A stretch of 42,442 nt of DNA, from the NCBI RefSeq assembly GCF_001591345.1, contig NZ_BCUS01000052.1:1-42442 (forward strand), given 5' to 3'. The notes under the pieces are model-generated. The model saw nothing but the letters and a program-made list of their open reading frames with translations. It made no database searches and had not been told where the DNA came from. Shown in pieces: positions 19,601 to 27,189 of the stretch (position 1 is its first letter; every line of letters begins with the position of its first letter). Source of the DNA: Variovorax boronicumulans NBRC 103145. GTDB lineage: Bacteria > Pseudomonadota > Gammaproteobacteria > Burkholderiales > Burkholderiaceae_C. A program made the position numbers and the translations under genes.

Positions 19601-21902
19601 CTACCAGGAGGGCTACCAGAAGGGCATCCATGACGACGACGCGATGCGCCTGCTGGGCGCGCTCGTCGGCATGCAGGACCAGGCGGGCCTGCTCGCCTGG
19701 GGCCCGACCGAACGCGCGCTGGCCTTGCTCTACTGGCAGCACGGCCACCTGATCGCGCACCGCGAATCGATGCTGCGCCGCGCGCGTGCCGCGATGCAGA
19801 TGCTGGCGCTGTTCGGCCGGCGCGATGCGCTGGAGCAGCTCGAAGCCGATATCGCGCGCGCGCTGAACCACTTCGCCCGCGACGTGGTGCCCGACCTGCT
19901 GCCGCAGGCCGACACCGCAAACGACGAAACACGCGACGCGCACGACGGCCGCGTGACCACCTTGTGCGACCAGGCCGCCGCGTACCTCGTGCGCGAACTC
20001 GCCGGTCCGCATGGCGGCGAGACCTGGGCGGTGTCGGGCGCGGGCGAGGACCTCGCGGCGGCGTTGCTGCGCGAGCTGGAGCGTGGCGGCCGGCGCGATG
20101 CGTGGCAGCACGACCTCGACGCCGCACCGCCCGCCGAGCGCTGGCGCCTGGCGCGCGACTGGGTGCGCGCCTACGCGACGCACCAGGCGCCGCAATCGGC
20201 CGACTGGACCGACGACGCGGCCAGCGTGCTGGCCATGCCGTTGCAGCGCACCCGCGTCAACGCGGCGCTCGACCGCACCGTCGAGGGCCTGCGCGGCGAG
20301 CACCCGCGCGTCGCCGAAGGGCGCCTGACGCTGAACCTCAACGACTTCTGGCGCCGCTTCCTGTTCCACACGATGCACGCCGTGCCGGGCTACGAGGCGC
20401 TGCACAGCCTGCGCCACGAGCTGCTCGAACGCGAGAAGGCGCGGCTCAAGCTCAGCCAGTTCCAGGCCAAGCCGCTCTCGACCTTCGTGCGCAACCAGCT
20501 GATCGACGAGCTGTACCTGCCCATCATCGGCGACAACCTCGCCAAGCAGATCGGCTCGGCGGGCGAGGGCAGCCGCACCGACCGCATGGGTTTGCTGCTG
20601 CTGATCTCGCCGCCCGGCTACGGCAAGACGACGCTCATGGAGTACGTGGCCGACCGCCTCGGCCTGATCTTCGTGCGCATCAACTGCCCGGCGCTGGGCC
20701 ATGGCGTCACGGCCATCGACCCGGTGAACGCGCCCAACAGCGCCGCGCGGCAGGAGCTGGAAAAGCTCAACCTGGGCCTGGCCATGGGCAGCAACGTGAT
20801 GCTGTACCTGGACGACATCCAGCACACCAGTCCCGAGTTTCTGCAGAAGTTCATCGCGCTGGCCGACGGCACGCGCCGCATCGAGGGCGTGTGGAACGGC
20901 GAGCCGCGCAGCTACGACATGCGTGGCAAGCGCTTCGCGATCGTGATGGCGGGCAACCCGTACACCGAGTCGGGCGACGTGTTCAAGATCCCGGACATGC
21001 TGGCCAACCGCGCCGACATCTACAACCTGGGCGACGTGCTCTCGGGCCGCGAGGCGGCGTTCGCGCTCTCGTACATCGAGAACAGTCTGACCTCCAACCC
21101 CACGCTGATGCCGTTGGCCTCGCGCGACCCGAAGGACGTGCAGCTGCTGGTGAAGATGGCGCAGGGCCACGACGTGCCGAGCAGCGCGCTCTCGCACGCC
21201 TACAGCTCGGTGGAGCTGGAAGAGATCAAGGCGCTGCTGCAGCGGCTGTTCCGTGCACGCGACCTGCTGCTGAAGGTGAACCTCGCATACATCGAATCGG
21301 CCGCGCAGCAGGAGACCTACCGTGTCGCGCCGCCGTTCAAGCTGCAGGGCAGCTACCGCAACATGACCAAGCTCGCCGGCAAGATCACGCCGCTGATGCG
21401 CAACGACGAGCTCGACGCACTGCTGCGCGACCACTACCGCGGCGAAGCACAGACGCTGACCACCGGCGCGGAAGAAAACCTGCTGCGCCTGGCCCAGTTG
21501 CTCGGCAGCCCGACGCCGGAGGAGAGCGCCCGCTGGACCGCCATCTGCGACGAGTTCGTGCGCCAGCGCAAGCTCGGCGGCGCGGACGTGGACGGCAGCC
21601 AGCGCATCGCGAGCAGCATGCTCGACGTGGCGCGCGCGGTCGATGCACTCAAGCCCGAGCCCAAGCCTGCTGCCGAGGGACCGAACGAGAGCCAGCGCCT
21701 GGCCGATGCCATGCTGCAGATCGCCGTGACCTACCGCGAGCTGATCCTGCCGCTGGTGACCGCCACCGAGCGCCGGCTCGAGCTCGACCGCTCGATCAAG
21801 CAGGACATGGAGCGCCTCGCCGCCGAGGTGCAGGCCACGCGGGCCGCGCCCAAGCGCGTGCCACCGCCACCATCTCCGCCCAAAGCCGACAAGGATCACT
21901 GA
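16635..21902 (+). CDS. Giant AAA ATPase of the DUF3686 'DNA repair ATPase' family
   Basis: The 1755-residue protein starts with a helical region (LLKKRLETQGEGLLKKTQALNEQR), followed by a beta-rich part of DUF3686 type (about 180-450, GGIHYIDNRGERDI to DGRMLVFNGDDVEPTRVHP), long coiled coils (about 480-830) and a C-terminal AAA core. Walker A is PPGYGKTTL near residue 1328, Walker B is VMLYLDDIQ near 1390, and a sensor-like MAGNPYTESGD follows. The end is Pro/Lys-rich. The family is called DNA repair ATPase in some databases, but I know of no proof of that role. No ribosome site is obvious, so translation may be coupled to the upstream gene. Its stop overlaps the next start (TGATG). Confidence 0.88.
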   Translation: MQPTDDTAAPPGAQAPIDPTEALVSGSGSYDLLKKRLETQGEGLLKKTQALNEQRLAEFGRSDQALILRTRARTENNAVARDIVRIGDLLLFGYNVFIGLRKETAVGDVFGLYRLATAGEAATENDELQPVPLAGSFLEDARFTSDFRELYAYYKQATLLQLRVTQDKLLASFQIGQQLHDVRVFRWAIERNGGIHYIDNRGERDIALPASHDFEWTVATREDHVGGKHPHVNVLDTVFVETLGGDLTVKIENNTETGLGIYSEPVEDKSQSLTDAEIAWAKLGMLILLRVKPYREQVTRYLVFNIRTQQVERIDAIGGSCVQLPEDHGIIFPGGYYLQSGEYKRFDLPAEVVENLRFKRMLRSPNGEDVAYVFYDPKPGRYALFNYNLIDKKLATPIIANGYARFADGRMLVFNGDDVEPTRVHPMQLWQTPFASEEHVSAQPPATGFFGKIGNAELVRGVSDLMGIARAVREQAPTRAAYEDLIRQCTRVSDAYFWLDAPEATGLMGELRSIAEVARSTLAEFEKVDTIRRETARALARAEDEQHALLVDIASTLWRAPDDFVKALGRLRERRGALQMLKELRYADLPRIAAMDAALEVEQQRIGERAMQFLAADTAFHGQRQALDKLALELPNLAMSPALGQMLVTLDEQAAGLDLLTEQLGSLPGGDAVIRTSILDRISLIYADINRMRADARARRKSLGATEARAEFGAQFKLFSQAVENALEFADTPEKCDDALTRLLAQLEEIEGRFAEQEDFLADIAEKRETVYEALSARRQSLVDARQRRAQGVVDAAGRILDGIPRRIAQFGDLTQVHSYFAADPMIGKLHTLIADLRTLGAAVPADELDTRLKTARDQALRSIRDKRELVSEGGDTLRLGRHAFTVHRQPVDLTLVARDEGMAYQVTGTDYQSPVDEPRLLPLQRYWDQSLVSETPELSRAEYLAGRLLEALLDGKAERTWAEVLTLLAEDPLHSQLLDMVRRFAAARYQEGYQKGIHDDDAMRLLGALVGMQDQAGLLAWGPTERALALLYWQHGHLIAHRESMLRRARAAMQMLALFGRRDALEQLEADIARALNHFARDVVPDLLPQADTANDETRDAHDGRVTTLCDQAAAYLVRELAGPHGGETWAVSGAGEDLAAALLRELERGGRRDAWQHDLDAAPPAERWRLARDWVRAYATHQAPQSADWTDDAASVLAMPLQRTRVNAALDRTVEGLRGEHPRVAEGRLTLNLNDFWRRFLFHTMHAVPGYEALHSLRHELLEREKARLKLSQFQAKPLSTFVRNQLIDELYLPIIGDNLAKQIGSAGEGSRTDRMGLLLLISPPGYGKTTLMEYVADRLGLIFVRINCPALGHGVTAIDPVNAPNSAARQELEKLNLGLAMGSNVMLYLDDIQHTSPEFLQKFIALADGTRRIEGVWNGEPRSYDMRGKRFAIVMAGNPYTESGDVFKIPDMLANRADIYNLGDVLSGREAAFALSYIENSLTSNPTLMPLASRDPKDVQLLVKMAQGHDVPSSALSHAYSSVELEEIKALLQRLFRARDLLLKVNLAYIESAAQQETYRVAPPFKLQGSYRNMTKLAGKITPLMRNDELDALLRDHYRGEAQTLTTGAEENLLRLAQLLGSPTPEESARWTAICDEFVRQRKLGGADVDGSQRIASSMLDVARAVDALKPEPKPAAEGPNESQRLADAMLQIAVTYRELILPLVTATERRLELDRSIKQDMERLAAEVQATRAAPKRVPPPPSPPKADKDH

Positions 21903-22600
21903 TGTCCGCATTGCCCGAACTGCTGGCCCAGCTCGACGCCACCCTGGCCGACACGCGCCTGAGCGACGACGAGCGCCGCGTGCTGGTCCACACCCTGCGC
22001 GAGGCCTCGCCCCCTGAAGACGGCCTGCGCCAGCTGCGCAACCGCGCCTTCGATCTCGTGCGCTCGCGCACCGCCGACCCCGAGCAGCTGTCGCTGCTCA
22101 AGTGGCTCGAAGGCGTGGTGCGCGCGATCGACACGGGCCGTTCGCCCGACAGCGTCACGGTGCGATCGCAGGCCTACTTCAGCCCCGGCACGGCCTGCCT
22201 GCAGGCGATCAACCAGCAACTGCGAACGGCGAAGCGCGCGGTCGACCTGTGCGTGTTCACGCTGTCGGACGACCGCATCACCGCCGAGGTGCTGGCGGCG
22301 CACCGGCGCGGCGTGACGGTGCGTTGCATCACCGACAACGACAAGGAATACGACCGCGGCAGCGACGTCGGCCAGCTGCGCGCGGCCGGCATTCCGGTGG
22401 CGGTGGACCGCACCGAGGCCCACATGCACCACAAGTTCGCGATCTTCGACGGCGCGCGGCTGCTCAACGGCAGCTACAACTGGACCCGCAGCGCCTGCGA
22501 GTACAACGAGGAGAACCTGGTGCTGAGCAACGACCCGCCGCTGGTGCGCCGCTTCGCGGACGAATTCGACACCTTGTGGAAAGAACTGCAGGCCCCCTGA
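21902..22600 (+). CDS. Phospholipase D-like protein with one HKD motif
   Basis: The 232-residue protein has an N-terminal helical part (residues 1-95) and a PLD domain with FSPGTACLQAINQQL-type opening, AVDLCVFTLSDDRI, and the catalytic HKD motif H176-H177-K178 with D183, followed by LLNGSYNWTRSA and EYNEENL. One HKD per chain means it would act as a dimer, as in Nuc-type endonucleases and mitochondrial PLD6. No signal peptide is seen, so it is cytoplasmic, unlike most Nuc proteins. It may cut nucleic acid or cardiolipin; the sequence does not decide. Both ends overlap neighbours by the TGATG arrangement, so its level should follow the ATPase. Confidence 0.88.
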   Translation: MSALPELLAQLDATLADTRLSDDERRVLVHTLREASPPEDGLRQLRNRAFDLVRSRTADPEQLSLLKWLEGVVRAIDTGRSPDSVTVRSQAYFSPGTACLQAINQQLRTAKRAVDLCVFTLSDDRITAEVLAAHRRGVTVRCITDNDKEYDRGSDVGQLRAAGIPVAVDRTEAHMHHKFAIFDGARLLNGSYNWTRSACEYNEENLVLSNDPPLVRRFADEFDTLWKELQAP

Positions 22601-23373
22601 TGCCAAGACGAATCGACTACGACTGGGAACTGCCCGCCGCCATGCAGCAGCGGTTGGGCGGCAGCACCTACGGCGCGCAGCGCATCATCCACGAGCAGGA
22701 GCACCTGATGGTGATCCTGCACGAGCCGCCCTCGGGCACCGGCGCCGAGCGCAAGCCCATCGTGTTCCTGCGCAAGCCCGACGGCGCATGGCTGCATAAG
22801 GGCAACAACCCCGGCGAGCGCGCGCTGGCCAAGCTGCTCGAAAGCTACCGCGCGGCGTTCAGCACCTTCGAGATCCGCCACCAGGCCGCGGAGACCTCGG
22901 AAGACCTGTTCCAGATCCTCGGCCCGCTGATCCCGCTCACCCGCGCCGCGCGGAACATGCAGGACACCCTGCAGGCCGCGCGCGATGCGGTCAAGGGCGA
23001 CCTGATGCTCATCGACCAGCGCGACCTCGCAGTGGAGATCGCACGCGGCTTCGAGCTGCTGCTGGCCGACACGCGCATGTCGCTCGACTACCGGCTTGCA
23101 CGAGCGGCCGAGGCGCAGGCGCACTCGGCCCTCGAGATGAGCCGTGCGCAGCACAAGCTCAACACCATCGCTGCACTGACCTTTCCGCTCATGGCCATCG
23201 GCGCGGCCTTCGGCATGAACCTGCACAGCGGCGTGGAGAACCTGCCGTCGTGGGTGTACTGGCTCATCTTCGCGGCCGGCATCTGCCTGGGCGTGATGCT
23301 GCGCGGCTGGGTGAAGACGCCGGCCGAGCCGCCTGTGGTTGCCAGGCCAGCGTCCACGCTGAAGAAAAAGTAG
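22600..23373 (+). CDS. CorA-like two-helix membrane protein with GMN motif
   Basis: The 257-residue protein has a long cytoplasmic region ending in coiled helices (residues about 120-190) and two C-terminal membrane helices (about 188-208 and 215-236). Gly205-Met206-Asn207 at the end of the first helix is the GMN selectivity motif of CorA/Mrs2 magnesium channels, and KLNTIAALTFPLMAIGAAFGMN-like sequence around it fits. The protein is shorter than CorA (about 316 residues) and its N-terminal half differs, so it is a divergent member. It may be a stress- or effector-gated ion channel. It is the last gene of the operon; its start overlaps the PLD stop. Confidence 0.8.
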   Translation: MPRRIDYDWELPAAMQQRLGGSTYGAQRIIHEQEHLMVILHEPPSGTGAERKPIVFLRKPDGAWLHKGNNPGERALAKLLESYRAAFSTFEIRHQAAETSEDLFQILGPLIPLTRAARNMQDTLQAARDAVKGDLMLIDQRDLAVEIARGFELLLADTRMSLDYRLARAAEAQAHSALEMSRAQHKLNTIAALTFPLMAIGAAFGMNLHSGVENLPSWVYWLIFAAGICLGVMLRGWVKTPAEPPVVARPASTLKKK

Positions 23374-23388
23374 GGCGCACCGCCGGGT

Positions 23389-23405
23389 CTTCGCGTTTCG
23401 CGAAG
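23389..23405. repeat. Hairpin after the operon (7-bp stem)
   Basis: CTTCGCG-TTT-CGCGAAG lies 15 bases after the CorA-like stop. The stem is perfect, but no T-run follows, so it is a doubtful terminator; it may protect the 3' end of the mRNA or slow polymerase. Confidence 0.45.
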
Positions 23406-23483
23406 GCCTGCTGCCATCCGAGCAATTCCGTTCATCGCCATCTGTTCCTAGAGTCGGGGCAACCCACCTGGAGACAGAGAAAG

Positions 23484-24656
23484 ATGAACGCACTCGAAGG
23501 CCTGAAGGTGCTGGAGCTCGGCCAGCTCATCGCCGGCCCGTTCGCCGGCAAGACGCTCGCCGAGTTCGGCGCCGACGTGATCAAGGTCGAGCCCGCCGGC
23601 GTCGGCGATCCGCTGCGCAAGTGGCGGCTGCTGCGCGATGGCACCTCGGTGTGGTGGGAGGTGCAGTCGCGCAACAAGCGCTCGGTGTGCCTCGATCTGC
23701 GCAGCGCCGAAGGGCAGGAGGCCGTGCGCGCCCTGGCGCGCGAAGCGGACGTGCTGATCGAGAACTTCAAGCCCGGCACGCTCGAAGGCTGGGGCCTGGG
23801 CTGGGAGCAGCTGCATGCGCTGAACCCGCGGCTCATCATGCTGCGCATCTCGGGCTACGGGCAGACCGGCCCCTACCGCGACAAGCCGGGCTTCGGCGTG
23901 CTCGGCGAATCGATGGGCGGGCTGCGCTACCTCAGCGGTGAGCCGGGCCGGGTGCCGGTGCGCGTGGGCGTTTCGCTGGGCGACACGCTGGCCGCGCTGC
24001 ATGGCGTGATCGGCGTGCTCACGGCGCTGCACCACCGCACGGCGCACGGCGGCGAGGGCCAGTTCATCGACGTGGCGCTCTACGAGTCGGTCTTCAACGT
24101 GATGGAAAGCCTGCTGCCCGAGTACGACGCCTTCGGTGCCGTGCGCGAGCGGGCCGGCAGCGCCTTGCCGGGCATCGCACCGACCAACGCCTACCGCTGC
24201 AACGACGGCCACTACGTGCTGGTGGCGGGCAACGGCGACAGCATCTTCCGCCGGCTGATGCGCGCCATCGACCGCGCGGACCTGGAGAATGACGCAGGGC
24301 TCGTGCACAACGACGGCCGCGTGCTGCGCGTGGAAGAGATCGACGCCGCCATCGAAGCGTGGACCCTGCAGCGCAGCCGCGACGAGGTGCTGGCCGTGCT
24401 CGACGCGGCGGGCGTGCCGGTGGGGCGCATCTACACGGTGGCCGACATCGCGACCGATCCGCAGTACCTGGCGCGCGAGATGATCGTGCAAGCGCGCGGC
24501 TCCGACGGCGCGCTGCTCAAGGTGCCGGGCGTGGTGCCCAAGCTCAGCGCCACGCCGGGGCGCATCGCGCACGCGGCGCCGCGCCTGGGTGAACACACGG
24601 CGGACCTGCGGGGTGCGGGCTGGCCAGTGCGTGGCGTGGAAAGCGAGGCCGTATGA
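23484..24656 (+). CDS. CaiB/BaiF family CoA-transferase
   Basis: The 390-residue type III CoA-transferase opens with LEGLKVLELGQLIAGPFAGKTLAEFGADVIKVE and carries NKRSVCLDLR, DVLIENFKPG and SGYGQTGPYRDKPGFG, all classic for the family. It moves CoA between an acyl-CoA and a carboxylate. By eye, the catalytic Asp of formyl-CoA transferase falls at a Glu in DVALYESVFNV; this form is seen in other family members. Its stop overlaps the start of the HMG-CoA-lyase-like gene by 4 bases, so the pair probably activates a branched hydroxy acid with CoA and then cleaves it. Substrate not known. Confidence 0.9.
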   Translation: MNALEGLKVLELGQLIAGPFAGKTLAEFGADVIKVEPAGVGDPLRKWRLLRDGTSVWWEVQSRNKRSVCLDLRSAEGQEAVRALAREADVLIENFKPGTLEGWGLGWEQLHALNPRLIMLRISGYGQTGPYRDKPGFGVLGESMGGLRYLSGEPGRVPVRVGVSLGDTLAALHGVIGVLTALHHRTAHGGEGQFIDVALYESVFNVMESLLPEYDAFGAVRERAGSALPGIAPTNAYRCNDGHYVLVAGNGDSIFRRLMRAIDRADLENDAGLVHNDGRVLRVEEIDAAIEAWTLQRSRDEVLAVLDAAGVPVGRIYTVADIATDPQYLAREMIVQARGSDGALLKVPGVVPKLSATPGRIAHAAPRLGEHTADLRGAGWPVRGVESEAV

Positions 24657-25636
24657 AAACCGGCAACGGCACGCGGCTGTTCATCAACGAGGTCGCCACG
24701 CGCGACGGCTTCCAGATGGAAAGCCGCTTCATTCCCACCGACGACAAGGTCGCGCTGATCGACCGGCTGAGCACGCTCGGCTACGCCAAGATCGAGGTCA
24801 CCTCGTTCACTTCGGCCCAGGCCATTCCCGCGCTGCGCGACGGCGAAGAAGTGATGCAGCGCATCGCCCGCCGGCCCGGCGTGGTCTACACCGCGCTCGT
24901 GCCGAATGTGCGCGGCGCCGAGCGCGCGCTCGAAAGCCGCATCGACGAGTTCAACATCGTCATGTCCGTCAGCGAGACGCACAACCTCAGCAACCTGCGG
25001 ATGATGCGCGAGCAGTCGTTCGCCCAACTGGCCGAGGTGATCGCGCTGGCGAAGCAGGCGAAGGTGCCGGTGAACGTGTCGCTCTCGTGCGTGTTCGGCT
25101 GCCCGATGGAGGGCGAGGTGCTGTTGGCAACGGTGCTGGGCTGGACCGACCGCTTCGCGGCGCTGGGCGTGCAGGGTCTCACGCTGTGCGACACCACCGG
25201 CATGGCCTATCCCACGCAGGTGCAGGCCGTGTGTGAGGCCGTGCGCGCACGGCATCCGGCATTGGAATGGACGGCGCATTTCCACAACACGCGCGGCATG
25301 GGGCTGGCGAACACCATCGCGGCGGTCGAGGAGGGCATCCGCCGGCTCGACATGTCGCTCGGCGGCATCGGCGGCTGCCCCTATGCGCCGGGCGCGACGG
25401 GCAACGTCGCGACCGAGGACGTGGTCCACATGCTGCAGTGCATGGGCTACGACACCGGCATGGACCTCGATGGCCTGATCGGCGCTGCGGCTGAACTCGA
25501 ATCGCTCGTGCAGCACGCGCTGCCCGGCCTGGTCTCGCGCGCCGGCCACCGGCTGACGCGCCATGCGCCGCCGGCCGATTTCAACGCCATCGTCGAGCGC
25601 GCAAAGGCGCGCCCCATCAAGAAGGAGAACGCATGA
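24653..25636 (+). CDS. Hydroxymethylglutaryl-CoA lyase-like aldolase
   Basis: The 327-residue protein has the HMG-CoA lyase TIM-barrel signatures: NEVATRDGFQME at residues 11-22, CDTTGMAYP near 182, TAHFHNTRGMGLAN near 205, and GGIGGCPYAPGATGNVATED near 237, which includes the active-site cysteine loop. It would split a 3-hydroxy-3-methyl-acyl-CoA into acetyl- or pyruvate-type products. The coupling to a CoA-transferase rather than a leucine-pathway gene suggests a substrate other than HMG-CoA, such as a citramalate-like acid; this is inference. It overlaps both neighbours by 4 bases. Confidence 0.88.
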   Translation: MKTGNGTRLFINEVATRDGFQMESRFIPTDDKVALIDRLSTLGYAKIEVTSFTSAQAIPALRDGEEVMQRIARRPGVVYTALVPNVRGAERALESRIDEFNIVMSVSETHNLSNLRMMREQSFAQLAEVIALAKQAKVPVNVSLSCVFGCPMEGEVLLATVLGWTDRFAALGVQGLTLCDTTGMAYPTQVQAVCEAVRARHPALEWTAHFHNTRGMGLANTIAAVEEGIRRLDMSLGGIGGCPYAPGATGNVATEDVVHMLQCMGYDTGMDLDGLIGAAAELESLVQHALPGLVSRAGHRLTRHAPPADFNAIVERAKARPIKKENA

Positions 25637-26013
25637 TCGATCACCTGGATCACCTGGTGCTCACGACCGCCAACGAAGAAGCCTGTGTGCGCTTCTACAT
25701 CGAGGCGCTGGGCATGACGCTGGAAACCTTCGGCGCTGGCCGCAAGGCCTTTCGCTTCGGCCACCAGAAGATCAACCTGCACGTGAAGGGCCACGAGTTC
25801 GAGCCGAAGGCCGAGCTGCCCACGCCTGGTTCGCTCGACCTGTGCTTCATCGCCAGCGTGCCGCTCGAAGAAGTCATAGTGCGGTTGCAAGCGCAGGGCG
25901 TACCGATCCTCGAGGGCCCGGTGATGCGCACGGGCGCCACGTCGCGCATCCGCTCGGTCTACGTGCGCGACCCTGACCTGAATCTCATCGAGATTTCGGA
26001 GCTGGCGCCCTGA
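25633..26013 (+). CDS. VOC (glyoxalase/bleomycin-resistance fold) protein
   Basis: The 126-residue protein has the paired beta-alpha-beta-beta-beta units of the vicinal-oxygen-chelate fold. Likely metal ligands are His7 (DHLDHLVL), the His in INLHVKG near residue 50, and Glu in NLIEISE near 121. It overlaps the lyase gene by 4 bases. Small VOC proteins include glyoxalases, epimerases and dioxygenases; the operon suggests a metabolic isomerase or detoxifier rather than antibiotic resistance. Function cannot be fixed from sequence. Confidence 0.85.
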   Translation: MIDHLDHLVLTTANEEACVRFYIEALGMTLETFGAGRKAFRFGHQKINLHVKGHEFEPKAELPTPGSLDLCFIASVPLEEVIVRLQAQGVPILEGPVMRTGATSRIRSVYVRDPDLNLIEISELAP

Positions 26014-26060
26014 CGCGCGCAGCCTGAAGACATCCACAAAAAACCACCGGAGACAAACCC

Positions 26061-27026
26061 ATGAAACCCGCTCAACGCCTGCTCGCGGTCGGCCTCGCGC
26101 TGGCCGCCGCCGCCTCGCAGGCCGACACCTGGCCTTCGAAACCCCTGACCTTCGTGGTGCCGACGGCGCCCGCGGGCTCCACCGACATCATGGCGCGGCT
26201 GGTCGCCGACCCGCTGCAGCGCGCGTTAGGCCAGCCGGTGGTGGTCGACAACAAGCCCGGCGCCAGCGGCAACATCGGCACCGAGTTCGTGGCCCGCGCC
26301 GCGCCCGACGGCTACACGCTGCTGCTGCAGTACTCGGGCTACCACGTCGGCAACCCGTCGCTGTACCCGAACCTGCGCTGGAGCCCGACCAAAGACTTCG
26401 TGCCGGTGGCGATGGTGATGCGCGCGCCGCACGTGGTCGCGGTGAGCGGCAAGCTGCCGGTGAGCTCGATGAAGGAGCTCATCGAGTACGGCAGGAAGAA
26501 GGAGGGCGGTTTGTTCTACGCCTCGTCGGGCAACGGCTCGATCCAGCACATCGCCGGCGAGCTGCTGTCGCGCCAGACCAAGCAACCGGCCACGCACGTG
26601 CCGTACAAGGGCTCGGGGCCGGCCATCAACGACCTGGTGGCGGGCAATGTCGACATCTTCATCACCACGCCGCCCTCGGTCATCGGCCACTTCGCGGGCG
26701 GGCGCATCAAGGCGCTGGCGTACACGGGCAGCAAGCGGCACGCGTCGATGCCGAACGTGCCGACCTCGGCCGAGGCCGGGTTGCCGGGCTACGAGGTCGA
26801 GTCGTGGTTCGCGGTGTTCGCGCCGGCGAAGACGCCGCCCGAGGTGGTGAACAAGCTCAGCGCCGAGATCAAGAAGATCGTCGAGAGCGAGGCCTTCCGC
26901 AAGAAGGTGGACGAGCAGGGCGCCTTCGCGACCTACATGGACCCGGCCACGCTGGGCCGGTTCGTCGACCAGGAACTCGCGGCCTGGTCGAAGGTGATCA
27001 AGGGCGCCGACATCAAGCCGGAGTGA
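26061..27026 (+). CDS. Bug-family periplasmic solute-binding protein (TctC-like)
   Basis: The 321-residue protein starts with a signal peptide (MKPAQRLLAVGLALAAAASQA, cleaved near residue 21), then the Bug/TctC core: WPSKPLTFVVPTAPAGSTDIMARL, VVVDNKPGASGNIG, ARAAPDGYTLL, VPYKGSGPAINDLVAG and TSAEAGLPGYEVESW. These receptors bind carboxylates in the periplasm, and many, as here, are encoded without TctA/TctB membrane partners. It ends the CoA-transferase/lyase operon (47-base gap, GGAGACAA site), so its ligand is probably the acid those enzymes degrade. Confidence 0.92.
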   Translation: MKPAQRLLAVGLALAAAASQADTWPSKPLTFVVPTAPAGSTDIMARLVADPLQRALGQPVVVDNKPGASGNIGTEFVARAAPDGYTLLLQYSGYHVGNPSLYPNLRWSPTKDFVPVAMVMRAPHVVAVSGKLPVSSMKELIEYGRKKEGGLFYASSGNGSIQHIAGELLSRQTKQPATHVPYKGSGPAINDLVAGNVDIFITTPPSVIGHFAGGRIKALAYTGSKRHASMPNVPTSAEAGLPGYEVESWFAVFAPAKTPPEVVNKLSAEIKKIVESEAFRKKVDEQGAFATYMDPATLGRFVDQELAAWSKVIKGADIKPE

Positions 27027-27042
27027 ACGCCCCCGGCGAGGC

Positions 27043-27189
27043 TCAGGGCTTGACGCCCAGCACCGACAGGATCACCGCCGCGAGGCCGAGCGCCACGGGC
27101 ACCTGGTGCCCGGCCAGCGCGCGGGCCTGGGCGACGGACAGCCTGGATTGCTGAAGGAGGTTCTTTTCCGAATGAAGGGGTGTGGACAT
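27043..27189 (-). CDS. Small hypothetical membrane peptide, 48 residues
   Basis: The frame begins MSTPLHSEKNLLQQS and ends with a hydrophobic segment VPVALGLAAVILSVLGV, long enough for one membrane helix. An AGGAG ribosome site stands 7 bases before the ATG, which is the main support for it being real. It is convergent with the Bug gene (16-base gap). No family was recognised. Confidence 0.6.
   Translation of the reverse strand: MSTPLHSEKNLLQQSRLSVAQARALAGHQVPVALGLAAVILSVLGVKP

Noticed and set aside
15789..21911. A 2040-codon open frame antisense to the ATPase gene
   Set aside because: It is rich in His, Arg, Ala, Gly and Val, as antisense frames of high-GC genes are. The plus-strand frame has Walker motifs and coupled neighbours.
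11564..23373. Classical psp operon (pspFABC)
   Set aside because: There is only one PspA-like gene, no PspF activator and no PspB or PspC; the order matches yjfIJ plus yqiJK instead.
23374..23483. Intrinsic terminator after the CorA-like gene
   Set aside because: The hairpin at 23389 has no T-run, so it was listed only as a repeat.
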